Origin: Actinosynnema pretiosum
Lineage (GTDB): Bacteria > Actinomycetota > Actinomycetes > Mycobacteriales > Pseudonocardiaceae
NCBI RefSeq assembly: GCF_024171695.1
Contig: NZ_JAMTCF010000012.1
Coordinates: 62,001 to 126,000 of the forward strand
Length of the DNA: 64,000 nt
Direction of reading: 5' to 3'
The notes beneath the pieces were generated by a model. The model was not told where the DNA came from and ran no database searches. It saw nothing but the letters and a program-made list of their open reading frames with translations. Shown in pieces: positions 17,178 through 25,827 of the stretch (its first letter is position 1; each line of letters starts with the position of its first letter). A program made the position numbers and the translations under genes.

Positions 17178-17744
17178 TTACTCGGGCACGACCGCCTCGA
17201 CGGCCCGGCGGAGGGTGGCGCGCACGAGCGCCGGGTCGTCCAGGTCGCCGCCGGACAGGGCGCCGTCGCGCAGCAGGACCAGGACGCGGGCCACGTGGTC
17301 CGGGTCCGGGCAACCGGCCTCGGCGGCGAGCTCGTGGAGCCTGCCCGCGAACCAGGCGCGGTGGTCGTCGACGACCTTGCGGACCGGGTGCTCGGGGTCG
17401 GGGTGCTCGGCGGCGGCGTTGAGGAACTGGCAGCCCCGGAAGCCGTCCGCGCAGGTCGCGTCGCCGACCTCGGCGAGCATCGCCACGAGCGCGGCGCGCG
17501 GCGGGCGGCCCTCGGCGAGCGCGGCCATGCCCTCGCGGATGCGCTGGCTCTCCTCCGCCAGGTAGGCGGCGACCAGGTCGTCCTTGGCCGGGAAGTGCCG
17601 GTAGAAGGTCGCCCTGGTGACCGAGGCCTGCTTGACCAGGCGGTCGACCCCCACGGCGTGGATGCCCTCGGCGTAGAAGAGGCGGGCCGCGGTGCGGAGC
17701 AGCCTCTCCCTGGGGTGCTCGGCGCTGACCGGGGCAGTCGTCAT
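17178..17744 (-). CDS. TetR-family transcriptional regulator
   Basis: This 188-residue protein starts MTTAPVSAEHPRERLLRTAA and has the TetR helix-turn-helix at VDRLVKQASVTRATFYRHFPAKDDL-type sequence (about 33-57). The C-terminal domain contains three cysteines, including those in CADGFRGCQFLNAA (about 100-113), a feature common in regulators of this subgroup. It is divergent from an alpha/beta hydrolase gene, and the intergenic palindromes at 17761-17849 are the likely binding sites. Confidence 0.88.
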   Translation of the reverse strand: MTTAPVSAEHPRERLLRTAARLFYAEGIHAVGVDRLVKQASVTRATFYRHFPAKDDLVAAYLAEESQRIREGMAALAEGRPPRAALVAMLAEVGDATCADGFRGCQFLNAAAEHPDPEHPVRKVVDDHRAWFAGRLHELAAEAGCPDPDHVARVLVLLRDGALSGGDLDDPALVRATLRRAVEAVVPE

Positions 17745-17760
17745 CCCCCGACTCTAGAGA

Positions 17761-17849
17761 AAGACCGGTCGTTCTGCACCGTGTGATCGTTCACGTTGAC
17801 CACCACGAGCGGAGGGCTAGTCTCGTCCACAGGAAGAACGATCGTTCTT
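17761..17849. promoter_or_regulatory. TetR operators (AAGAACGATCGTTCTT type)
   Basis: AAGAACGATCGTTCTT at 17834-17849 is a perfect 16-bp palindrome, 32 bp before the hydrolase start. AAGACCGGTCGTTCT at 17761-17775 is a weaker copy, 17 bp before the TetR start. The pair would let one protein control both divergent genes. Confidence 0.8.
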
Positions 17850-17880
17850 TCTGCCACAATGGACGCGAGGAGTCCCCACC

Positions 17881-18591
17881 ATGAGCACCACCACCCCCAC
17901 CGTCGTCCTGGTCCACGGCGCGTTCGCCGACTCGTCCAGCTGGACCGACGTCGTCCGCAGGGTGCAGGCCGAGGGCGTGCGCGCCGTCGCGGTCGCGAAC
18001 CCGCTGCGCGGCCTGGAGTCCGACGCCGCGTACGTCGCCTCGGTGGCCAACGCCGTCGCGGGCCCGGTCGTGCTGGTCGGCCACTCGTACGGCGGCGCGC
18101 TGATCACCCGCGCGGCGCGGGACGTGCCGGGCGCGAAGGCGCTGGTCTACGTCGCGGCGTTCCAGCCGGACGCGGGCGAGAGCGCGCTGGAGCTGTCCGG
18201 CCGCTTCCCCGGCGCGAAGCTCGGCCCGGACACCCTGGACGCGCTGGTGCACGAGGGCGCGCCGGAGCTGTCGATCAAGCCGGGCGACTTCCGCGAGGTG
18301 TTCGCGGCCGACCTGCCGGAGAGCGCGACGACCGTGCTGGCCGCGACCCAGCGCCCGGTGGCCGAGGCCGCGCTGGCGGCCGGGCTCGACGGCGAGCCCG
18401 CGTGGCGCTCGCTGCCGTCGTGGGCGCTGGTCGCGAACCAGGACAACGCGATCCCGGCGGCCTCGCAGGAGTTCATGGCCGAGCGCGCCGGGTCGACCAC
18501 GACGCGGGTCGACGCCTCGCACGCGGTCGCGGTGTCGCGGCCGGAGGTGGTGGCGGAGCTGGTGCTCGCGGCGGTGCGGGCGGCGGGCTGA
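17881..18591 (+). CDS. Alpha/beta hydrolase (EstC-like esterase)
   Basis: The product has 236 residues and a complete alpha/beta-hydrolase core. It shows an oxyanion region VVLVHGAFADSSSW (about 8-21), a nucleophile elbow GHSYGG with the catalytic serine near residue 68, an acid in LVANQDNAIP, and the histidine in DASHAVAVSRP near the C terminus. There is no signal peptide, so it acts in the cytoplasm. Homologues hydrolyse small esters or lactones. Control by the divergent TetR protein suggests a detoxification or metabolite-clearing role. Confidence 0.88.
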   Translation: MSTTTPTVVLVHGAFADSSSWTDVVRRVQAEGVRAVAVANPLRGLESDAAYVASVANAVAGPVVLVGHSYGGALITRAARDVPGAKALVYVAAFQPDAGESALELSGRFPGAKLGPDTLDALVHEGAPELSIKPGDFREVFAADLPESATTVLAATQRPVAEAALAAGLDGEPAWRSLPSWALVANQDNAIPAASQEFMAERAGSTTTRVDASHAVAVSRPEVVAELVLAAVRAAG

Positions 18592-18628
18592 GCGGGCTGA
18601 GCGGGGCGCGGAGGGCGCGGGGGCAGGT

Positions 18629-19219
18629 CTAGGGCCTGGGCAGGAGCGCCAGGGCGGTGTCCACCGCGCTGGTCACGGCCTCCGCGCCCAGGCCCGCCTT
18701 CCCGACCGCCTCGACGCCCCGGCCCACCACCAGCAGCAGCGACGCCAGCGCGTCCGGGTCGGCGTCGGGGGCGAGGTCGCCGCAGCGCTGGGCGGCGGTG
18801 ATCTCGCGGCTCAGCAGCCCGAGCAGCGCGCGCATGGTGGTGGCCGAGCGGTCGGCGACGGACTCGTCGGACGCGGCCAGCTCGGCGGTCCCCTTGGCCT
18901 GGAAGCAGCCCCGGCGCCCGACGTCGGCTGCGGTGTTCGCGGCGACGAAGCGGACGTAGGCCTCCAGCCGGGCGAGCGCGCCCTCGTCCGGGCCGGTCAG
19001 GTTCTCCTCGGCCAGGGCGACGATCGCCCCGCACCAGTCGTCGAAGACCCGGTGGAACAGGGCCTCCTTGTCGCCGAACGCCCCGTAGAGGCTGCCCTTG
19101 CCCAGGCCCGTGACGCGGGCGATGTCGTCCATGCGCGTGCCCGCGAACCCGGTGGTCCAGAACTGCTCCCGCGCCAGCTCCAGCACCTGCGTCTCGTCGA
19201 ACTTCCTGGGCCTCGGCAC
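18629..19219 (-). CDS. TetR-family transcriptional regulator
   Basis: This gene encodes 196 residues. The DNA-binding domain is EQFWTTGFAGTRMDDIARVTGLGKGSLYGAFGDKE-type sequence (residues about 15-50), close to the family of regulators beside short-chain dehydrogenases. A GTG at 19219 gives the typical start MPRPRKFDE. A longer frame would run through the operator. The palindrome at 19267-19290 lies between it and the divergent SDR gene. Confidence 0.87.
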   Translation of the reverse strand: MPRPRKFDETQVLELAREQFWTTGFAGTRMDDIARVTGLGKGSLYGAFGDKEALFHRVFDDWCGAIVALAEENLTGPDEGALARLEAYVRFVAANTAADVGRRGCFQAKGTAELAASDESVADRSATTMRALLGLLSREITAAQRCGDLAPDADPDALASLLLVVGRGVEAVGKAGLGAEAVTSAVDTALALLPRP

Positions 19220-19266
19220 GGCGCCGAAACTACCCGTTCTTGACTCGGTCGTCCACAACTGGCTAG

Positions 19267-19290
19267 GTTCTGGACGATCCATTCCAGAAC
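19267..19290. promoter_or_regulatory. TetR operator upstream of the SDR gene
   Basis: GTTCTGGA (19267-19274) and TCCAGAAC (19283-19290) form a perfect inverted repeat with an 8-bp spacer. It lies 14 bp before the SDR start. Confidence 0.7.
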
Positions 19291-19303
19291 GAGGGGTTCA
19301 ACC

Positions 19304-20041
19304 ATGCCGGGCGTGTTGCAGGACAAGGTGGCCGTGATCACCGGGGGCTCCAGCGGGATCGGGCTGGCCATGGCCCACCGGTTCGCCGCCGAGGGCGCGC
19401 GGGTCTTCGTCACCGGGCGGGACGCCGCGCGGCTCGACGCCGCCGTCGCCGAGATCGGGGACGCCGCCACCGGGGTCAGGGCCGACGTCGCCGACCCGGC
19501 CGCGCTGGACGCGCTCTACGAGCGGGTGCTGGCCGAGGCCGGGCGGGTCGACGTGCTGGTCGCGAACGCGGGCCTGGCGGCCGACGCCCCGCTCGGCGAG
19601 CACACCGAGGAGGGCGTCGACCTCACCCTCGCGGTGAACGTGAAGGGCACGCTGTTCACCATCCAGAAGGCGCTTCCGCTGCTGTCGGCGGGCGCGTCGA
19701 TCATCGTGATCGGGTCCAGCAACAGCACCCGGCCCAACCCGCTCCTCGCGGTGTACAGCGCGTCCAAGGCCGCGGTGCGGAACCTGGTGCGCAACTGGGC
19801 GGCGCAGTCCAAGGACCGGCAGTTCCGGATCAACGTGCTCAGCCCCGGCCCCACCCGCACGCCCGGCCTGATGAGCGCGGGCGGGCCGATGATCGAGCAG
19901 TACGTGCGGGAGCAGGTGCCGCTGGGGCGGATGGCCGAGCCGGAGGAGATCGCGTCGGCGGCGCTGTTCCTGGCCTCGGACGCCTCCTCGTTCGTCACCG
20001 GCGTCGAGCTGTTCGCGGACGGCGGGCAGGCGCAGGTCTGA
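19304..20041 (+). CDS. SDR-family oxidoreductase
   Basis: The 245-residue protein is a classical short-chain dehydrogenase: cofactor motif ITGGSSGIG (about 13-21), NAGLA region, a catalytic serine at IGSSNS and the YSASK dyad (about 150-154). The GRD after the second strand suggests preference for NADP. The substrate is unknown. The ATG at 19304 follows GAGGGG. Regulation by the divergent TetR protein is likely. Its 3' end overlaps a minus-strand hypothetical gene by 47 bp. Confidence 0.9.
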   Translation: MPGVLQDKVAVITGGSSGIGLAMAHRFAAEGARVFVTGRDAARLDAAVAEIGDAATGVRADVADPAALDALYERVLAEAGRVDVLVANAGLAADAPLGEHTEEGVDLTLAVNVKGTLFTIQKALPLLSAGASIIVIGSSNSTRPNPLLAVYSASKAAVRNLVRNWAAQSKDRQFRINVLSPGPTRTPGLMSAGGPMIEQYVREQVPLGRMAEPEEIASAALFLASDASSFVTGVELFADGGQAQV

Positions 20042-20327
20042 GCGGGTCCGGGTCGAGCCACAGCAGGTGGGCCGTGAGGGCGTCGGGGGCGCCGAAGCGG
20101 GCGTAGAGGTCCCTGGCGCGGGCCGCCGTCTCGGAGCTGGTGCGGTGGCCGTCGGCCACGCCCACGGTCTCGGCGCGGTCGGGGAACTGGAGGCCGTAGG
20201 CGGCGATCTCGCCGTCCGCGCCGTCCGCGCTCCGGTAGGCGATGGCGAACAGCCTGGGCGCGTGGGCGTGCGCCGCGTGCGCCAGCCGGGCGCGGCGGTC
20301 CGAGGGGCGGGGCGGGTGGTGGGTCAC
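19995..20327 (-). CDS. Hypothetical protein coupled to a zinc-finger gene
   Basis: The product has 110 residues and no recognised domain. The central part FAIAYRSADGADGEIAAYG followed by LQFPDRAETVGVADGHR looks folded, while both ends are basic and Pro-rich. The GTG start overlaps the stop of the upstream zinc-finger gene (GTGA), which supports it as a real second gene of a pair. The last 47 bp overlap the convergent SDR gene, so the natural stop could be affected by drift. No function can be given. Confidence 0.55.
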   Translation of the reverse strand: MTHHPPRPSDRRARLAHAAHAHAPRLFAIAYRSADGADGEIAAYGLQFPDRAETVGVADGHRTSSETAARARDLYARFGAPDALTAHLLWLDPDPLRPAPARRPRTARRR

Positions 20328-20557
20328 GGGCGCGCCTGCCAGGTGCGGGGGAAGGTGGGGATGCCCTCGTGACCGCGCCACGCCGCGTCGCAGTCCACGC
20401 AGGTCGGCCAGTACCAGTGGGTGCGCGGGAGCTCCCCGGTGGGCACGGTGACGTCGACGCCGCACAGGGTGCGGGTGTCCTCGCCGGGGTTGCTCCGGTG
20501 CCCGACGGCGTGGCGGGACCGGTCGTGCGGCAGCCACTTGAACGCTCGGTTCGGCAC
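20324..20557 (-). CDS. Small zinc-finger-like protein
   Basis: A 77-residue protein with a GTG start reading MPNRAFKWLPHDRSRHAVG. Cysteines in RTLCGVDV and PTCVDCDAAW, together with His residues in PHDRSRHAVGH, suggest a small zinc site. Similar small proteins commonly sit beside XRE/DUF397 regulators in actinomycetes, as here, where the XRE gene is divergent. The function is unknown. It is translationally coupled to the following hypothetical gene. Confidence 0.62.
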   Translation of the reverse strand: MPNRAFKWLPHDRSRHAVGHRSNPGEDTRTLCGVDVTVPTGELPRTHWYWPTCVDCDAAWRGHEGIPTFPRTWQARP

Positions 20558-20643
20558 GGGTCAGCCCACCGGGTTCCGGCCGTCGCGGCGCGGCTCTGGG
20601 CACTGGGTCCTCATCGGTTCCTCCGCCTGGGAAGTTGATCGGC

Positions 20644-20691
20644 CCGGTCTGCGCACGAGGAGCTGCAACTGCGACGACGTGCGCAGACCGG
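20644..20691. other. Long stem-loop in the XRE/zinc-finger divergent region
   Basis: A perfect 13-bp inverted repeat (20644-20656 with 20679-20691; arm CCGGTCTGCGCAC) encloses a 22-nt loop. It lies 87 bp upstream of the zinc-finger start and 143 bp before the XRE start. It may be a regulatory hairpin or an operator with a long spacer. Confidence 0.5.
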
Positions 20692-20733
20692 CCGCCTCAC
20701 CGGTGCCCGCACCGGCTCGACGTCTCCGACCGT

Positions 20734-20752
20734 AAACCCTGCGGCAGGGTTT
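20734..20752. promoter_or_regulatory. Candidate operator upstream of the XRE regulator
   Basis: AAACCCTGCGGCAGGGTTT has perfect 8-bp arms around CGG. It is 82 bp before the chosen start of the XRE gene and is a candidate autoregulatory site. Confidence 0.55.
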
Positions 20753-20833
20753 GTGCAGGCCCTCTTTCGGGCGAACGATCCCCGAGGAGTCGATGTTGCA
20801 CACTGGTGCCGCGGTCATGGAGGAGAGCGGGGC

Positions 20834-21688
20834 ATGGTGGACGGGTCTGCGCAGCACCACACGGCGGTCTACAAGCGGAAGCTGGGTGAGGTGCTGGAGG
20901 CGTGCCGCGAGGAGGCCGGTCTGAGCCGCGCGGACGCGGCGGCGGCCCTGGACTGCTCCGCCTCGAAGATCCGGATGATCGAAGGCGGCGGGGTCGCGGT
21001 CAAGACGCCGGATCTGGTCATGCTGCTGAACGCCTACAACATCACCGGCGAGCGCCGCAACGACATCGAGAGCCTGGCCGCGCACGCCCGCCAGCGCCGA
21101 GGCCGCACCACGTGGGGCGGCGCGGTTCCGGAACGCCTGAAGCGCTTCTTCGACAAGGAAGAAACCGCGGTCACGATCGATTCCTACTCGCCTTGGCTCC
21201 TGCAGGGGCTCGCGGAAACCGAGGCGTACGCACGCGCCGTCATCCGAACGAACTCATCCCTGAGCGCTAAAGATGTTGACAGGCTCGTACAAGGTCGACT
21301 CGCCAGACAGGAACGGCTCTACACGGAGGACGCCCCGAAAATCCGATGGGTGGTCGACGAGTCGGTCTTGCGTAGACCGATCGGCGGCGTCGAGGTGATG
21401 CGAGAGCAGTTGGAGCACCTGGTAGCGCTGTGCCGCAAGGGCATCGGCGAGCTGCGGGTGATCCCCAACTCGGTTGGCGCGCACCCAGGGTGCGGATTCC
21501 CAATCGTCGTACTGACCGATGCCGAGGGGAATCGCTCGCTGTACGTCGAGAGCCTGACCGACGGTGCTTGGATTGAAGATCCCGATCGAGTGAACCGCTA
21601 TCAAAACACGATGCGCGAGATCATCAGTTGTGCACTCTCTCACGAGGAGTCGCTGCAGCTAGTCGATACGGTACTAGCGCAACTGTGA
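20834..21688 (+). CDS. XRE-family helix-turn-helix regulator with DUF5753 domain
   Basis: The 284-residue product has an N-terminal helix-turn-helix (LGEVLEACREEAGLSRADAAAALDCSASKIRMIE region, about 18-52) and the C-terminal DUF5753 ligand-like domain (SYSPWLLQGLAETEAYARA, GGVEVMREQLEHL and the Glu-rich end). In Streptomyces such proteins (BldB/WhiJ-type pairs) act with small DUF397 partners encoded next to them in development or antibiotic control. The ATG at 20834 follows GGAGAG. From about 21120 onward codon use is less GC-extreme than in neighbouring genes. Two DUF397 genes follow directly. Confidence 0.88.
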   Translation: MVDGSAQHHTAVYKRKLGEVLEACREEAGLSRADAAAALDCSASKIRMIEGGGVAVKTPDLVMLLNAYNITGERRNDIESLAAHARQRRGRTTWGGAVPERLKRFFDKEETAVTIDSYSPWLLQGLAETEAYARAVIRTNSSLSAKDVDRLVQGRLARQERLYTEDAPKIRWVVDESVLRRPIGGVEVMREQLEHLVALCRKGIGELRVIPNSVGAHPGCGFPIVVLTDAEGNRSLYVESLTDGAWIEDPDRVNRYQNTMREIISCALSHEESLQLVDTVLAQL

Positions 21689-21707
21689 CTGCGACAGAGG
21701 GAGCACC

Positions 21708-21914
21708 ATGATCGGCAAGCTTGAGGGGGCGAAGTGGAAGAAGTCCAGCCGCTCCTCGAACAGTGGCGGTAACTGCGTCGAGATGGCCTGCGGGACGTCC
21801 AGCGCCCACGCGATCCGCGACTCGAAGAACCCCGCCCACGGGACGCTCGTCTTCGACGGCGACACCGCCACCAGGTTCGTGAACAGCCTCAAGGCCGGGC
21901 GGTTCGACCGCTGA
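21708..21914 (+). CDS. DUF397 protein, first of two tandem copies
   Basis: This 68-residue DUF397 protein starts MIGKLEGAKWKKSSRSSN, has the conserved GGNCVEMA core and a VRDSK-like IRDSKNP, then VFDGDTATRFV. Such proteins are small partners of XRE/DUF5753 regulators and may bind or antagonise them. It begins 19 bp after the XRE stop with GAGGGAGCACC as ribosome binding site. It differs from the next gene at 8 of 68 residues. Confidence 0.9.
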   Translation: MIGKLEGAKWKKSSRSSNSGGNCVEMACGTSSAHAIRDSKNPAHGTLVFDGDTATRFVNSLKAGRFDR

Positions 21915-21963
21915 ACCGGTGACCGGTCCCGGCAGGCGCCGGGCCCGTCGTGGAAGGAGCACC

Positions 21964-22170
21964 ATGATCGGCAAGCTTGAGGGGGCGAAGTGGAAGAAGT
22001 CCCGTCGCTCCGGCAGCAGTGGCGGTAACTGCGTCGAGATGGCCTGCGGGACGTCCAGCGCCCGCGCGATCCGCGACTCGAAGAACCCCGCCCACGGGGC
22101 GCTCGTCTTCGACGGCGACGCCGCCACCAGGTTCGTGAACGGGCTCAAGGCCGGGCGGTTCGGCCGCTGA
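21964..22170 (+). CDS. DUF397 protein, second of two tandem copies
   Basis: Also 68 residues, identical to the preceding protein at 60 positions (88%). The copies share their ribosome binding region (GGAGCACC) and start codon context, so the duplication includes the leader. Changes cluster in the SSRSSN/SRRSGS stretch and at scattered positions towards the C terminus (HGT/HGA, VNS/VNG, FDR/FGR). A strong terminator follows at 22174-22208, closing an XRE-DUF397-DUF397 operon. Confidence 0.9.
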   Translation: MIGKLEGAKWKKSRRSGSSGGNCVEMACGTSSARAIRDSKNPAHGALVFDGDAATRFVNGLKAGRFGR

Positions 22171-22173
22171 GAC

Positions 22174-22208
22174 CACGACGGTCCCGGCCGCCCGCCGGGA
22201 CCGTCGTG
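22174..22208 (+). terminator. Terminator of the XRE/DUF397 operon
   Basis: A perfect 14-bp inverted repeat (CACGACGGTCCCGG at 22174-22187 with CCGGGACCGTCGTG at 22195-22208) with a 7-nt loop, 3 bp after the second DUF397 stop. Confidence 0.85.
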
Positions 22209-22263
22209 TCGCATTCCGGCCGAAACCCAACCGCCCCAATGGTTCCGGGCTACGCTCGGGTGG

Positions 22264-23082
22264 GTGGAACGTGTGCGCGCGGCGCTCACCGGAGCGCAGG
22301 AAACGATGCTTGCCACGCTGTACGGACGAGCGCTCGACAGCGCCCGCCCCAACTCCGTCCTGCACGACGGAGCAGCCGCCGAGGCCGTCGCCCGGCTCGA
22401 CTACGACTTCCCCGGAACAGGCATGACGACGACGTCCGCCGTCGGCGTTGCCATCCGGGCCTGGCAGCTCGACGAGTGGTTGCGGGAGTTCCTCGCCGAA
22501 CACCCCCGCGCCACCGTCCTGCACCTCGCGTGCGGGCTGGACACCCGCGCGCACCGCACCTCCCCCGGTCCCGGCGTGCGCTGGGTGGACGTCGACCTGC
22601 CGGACGTGGTGGCGCTGCGGGAGAAGGTCCTCCCGCCGCCCGGTGGGGACTACCGGCTCGTCGGGGCCTCCGCGACCTCGGCCGAGCTGTGGGAGTCGAT
22701 CGAGGGCGACCGGCCCGCCGCGGTCGTGTTCGAGGGGCTGTCGATGTACCTGTCCGGCGCTGAGGTGGAGGAGATCGTCCGGCGGGCCACCGGCCGCTTC
22801 CCGTCCGGGGAGCTGATGTTCGACGCCTACGGGTCGCTCGGCGTCAGGCTGCAGAAGCTGGTGCCGCCCGTCCGGCGGTCGGGGGCGGTGCTGAAGTGGT
22901 CGCTCGACGACCCCGCCGCGCCCGAAGCCTGGGGGCTCAAGCTCCTGGATTCCGTGCGCAGCACCGAGATGCCGATGCAGGACCGGCTGCCGAGGGCGGG
23001 GCGCGCGCAGCTCAAGGTGGTGTCGATGATCCCAGGGCTGCGGGACGTGGGACGGGTGGTGCGCTACCGGTTCCCCGCGTAG
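22264..23082 (+). CDS. Class I SAM-dependent methyltransferase, leucine carboxyl methyltransferase family
   Basis: The product has 272 residues. The family signature is visible: HLACGLDTRAHR (about 83-94; SAM-binding GxG replaced by the LCM-type CGLDTR), VDVDLPDVVALR, and VFEGLSMYLS (about 159-168). These proteins O-methylate carboxylates, often in secondary metabolism. The substrate is unknown. The GTG at 22264 is the earliest reasonable start. A downstream ATG (MLATLYGRAL) would remove 14 residues. It converges with a MarR gene 15 bp away. Confidence 0.85.
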   Translation: MERVRAALTGAQETMLATLYGRALDSARPNSVLHDGAAAEAVARLDYDFPGTGMTTTSAVGVAIRAWQLDEWLREFLAEHPRATVLHLACGLDTRAHRTSPGPGVRWVDVDLPDVVALREKVLPPPGGDYRLVGASATSAELWESIEGDRPAAVVFEGLSMYLSGAEVEEIVRRATGRFPSGELMFDAYGSLGVRLQKLVPPVRRSGAVLKWSLDDPAAPEAWGLKLLDSVRSTEMPMQDRLPRAGRAQLKVVSMIPGLRDVGRVVRYRFPA

Positions 23083-23097
23083 CGCACCGGTCCGCGC

Positions 23098-23517
23098 CTA
23101 CTCCTCGACCAGGGCTTCGAGCGCGCCCAGCGCGCCGACGAGCGCGTCGCGGTGCTCGGGGCTGAGGGCTTCCAGCCGCGCCCTCAGCTCCTGGACGCGG
23201 GCGGACCGCACGCCGGACACCATGGTGACCCCCTCGTCGGTCGGGCTGGCCAGCCAGGCCCGACCGTCCTGGGGGTCCGGTTCCCTGCGCACGTACCCGG
23301 CCTCGACCAGCGTCGCCACGATCCTGGACAGGGTCGGCGGCGCCACGCCCTCCTTGTTCGCCAGGTCCCCCAACCGCATCGGCCCGCAGCGGGCCAGCGT
23401 CGCCAGCGCCGAGATCGCGCCGGGGCCGAGCCCCGGCGAGCCGGTTCGGCGCAGCAGCCGGGAAAGCCTGCCGATCGTGAGGTACAAACGCGCGGTGGCG
23501 TCCTCCAGGTCGGTCAC
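23098..23517 (-). CDS. MarR-family transcriptional regulator
   Basis: The 139-residue protein has the winged helix-turn-helix of MarR regulators: LGPGAISALATLAR, GDLANKEGVAPPTLSRIVATL (about 43-80) and the wing VRREPDPQDGRAWLASPTDEG. The GTG at 23517 follows GGAGGAGGGGC; longer frames lack a site. Targets are unknown. The palindrome GTTGAAAATTCAAC near the dioxygenase gene at 26775 would suit a MarR protein, but nothing ties it to this one. Confidence 0.85.
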   Translation of the reverse strand: MTDLEDATARLYLTIGRLSRLLRRTGSPGLGPGAISALATLARCGPMRLGDLANKEGVAPPTLSRIVATLVEAGYVRREPDPQDGRAWLASPTDEGVTMVSGVRSARVQELRARLEALSPEHRDALVGALGALEALVEE

Positions 23518-23601
23518 CGGCGGCCCCTCCTCCGGACAAAACGGGTGTTCAGCATCCATCATGCCGGGTGCCCCCTGCACCACCGACAAGCCGATCACCG
23601 T

Positions 23602-24642
<1,041 letters not shown>

Positions 24643-24646
<4 letters not shown>

Positions 24647-25659
24647 GCCCCCTCCCCCAGCAGCTCCACGACGCGGCGCGCGGTGACGGGGGCGAGCAGG
24701 ACGCCGTTGCGGTGGTGGCCGGTGGCGGCGAGGACGCCCGGTTCCAGCCAGCCGATCAGCGGGGCGTTGTCGCGGCTGCCCGCGCGGAAGCCGACGGAGG
24801 TCTCGGCGAGCGCGTACTCGGTGAGCGCGGGCCAGACCTCCTCGGCGTCGGTGAGCAGGTCGAGGACGCCGCGCACGCGCACGGTCGGGTCGAACCCGGC
24901 CTCGTACTGGGTGGCCCCGACGAGCAGGCCCGCGCCGGTCTCGTTCGGGACCAGGTAGACGGCGCGGCCCCTGACCCTGGCGCGGATGGTGCGCTCGGGC
25001 GGGGGCAGGGCTCCGGGGCGGGCGAGGAGGCCGAGGATCTCGCCCTTGACGGGGTGGATCAGCCCGCGCAGGGCCGGGTGCAGCTCGGCGCTCCAGGCCC
25101 CGGCGGCGATGACCGTGGTCGAACCGTCCACTTCGGACTCGTCGGGGCCGGGGAAGCGCACCCCCGCCTCGGCGCAGGCGGTGCGCAGGGCGGCGAGCAG
25201 GCTCCGGCTGGACACGGCGAGGTCGCCGGGGATCTCCAGTCCACTCCGGACGGACGGGCCGAGCCCCGGTTCGCGCTCGCGCAGACCGGCGGCCCCGAGC
25301 ACCTGGAACGCGAGGCCCCTGGCGGCCAGGTGCTCGGCGTGCTGGTCGAGGACGGCGGCGTCGGCGGCGTCGACGGCGGTGAGCAGGGTGCCCGCCGTGT
25401 TGAGCCGCACGCCCAGCTCGCGGGCGAAGTCCGGCCACAGCCGGATCGAGTCGAGGCCGAGTTCGAGGACCGCCTCGTCGCCGGGCCAGGCCTCGCTGAC
25501 CGGGGCGAGCATCCCGCCCGCGACCCACGAGCCCGCGTGCGCGGACCCCCGGTCGCGGACCGCGACGGCGAACCCCGCCTGCGCCGCCCGCCAGGCGATC
25601 GACAGGCCGATGACCCCGCCACCGAGGACGGTCACCCCTGCACGTGCCACAGCACTCAC
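24643..25659 (-). CDS. thiO: Glycine oxidase ThiO
   Basis: The 338-residue flavoprotein oxidises glycine to the imine used by ThiG. The N-terminal FAD motif is [18 protein letters not shown] (about 9-26). Further DAO-family segments are [22 protein letters not shown] and the C-terminal [14 protein letters not shown], which carries residues contacting FAD. The start GTG at 25659 lies just after the riboswitch GGGAGC. The gene is the first of thiO-thiS-thiG. Confidence 0.94.
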
Positions 25660-25748
25660 GCTCCCTGCGCCGGCATGACCCGGATCAGGTTCGACGGTCG
25701 GAGCGCCTCACGCTCCCTCTCAGTCCGGTACTCCCCGGACTCCCGTGC
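25660..25748 (-). ncRNA. TPP riboswitch upstream of thiO-thiS-thiG
   Basis: Read on the minus strand, the conserved parts are CGGGGAGTACCGGACTGAGAGG (given here as GGACTGAGAGG), a variable stem GAGCGTGAGGCGCTC, AACCTGATCCGGGTCATGCC and GGCGCAGGGAGC. The final GGGAG is the ribosome binding site of thiO, so TPP should block translation of all three genes. The variable loop is short. Confidence 0.93.
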
Positions 25749-25827
25749 GGACCACCGCCACCGTAGCGCAGCCGGACGCGAGCGGCGCTCGGGTCCCGGC
25801 CTTCCCGCGCCGGCTACGTTTGGCCCC

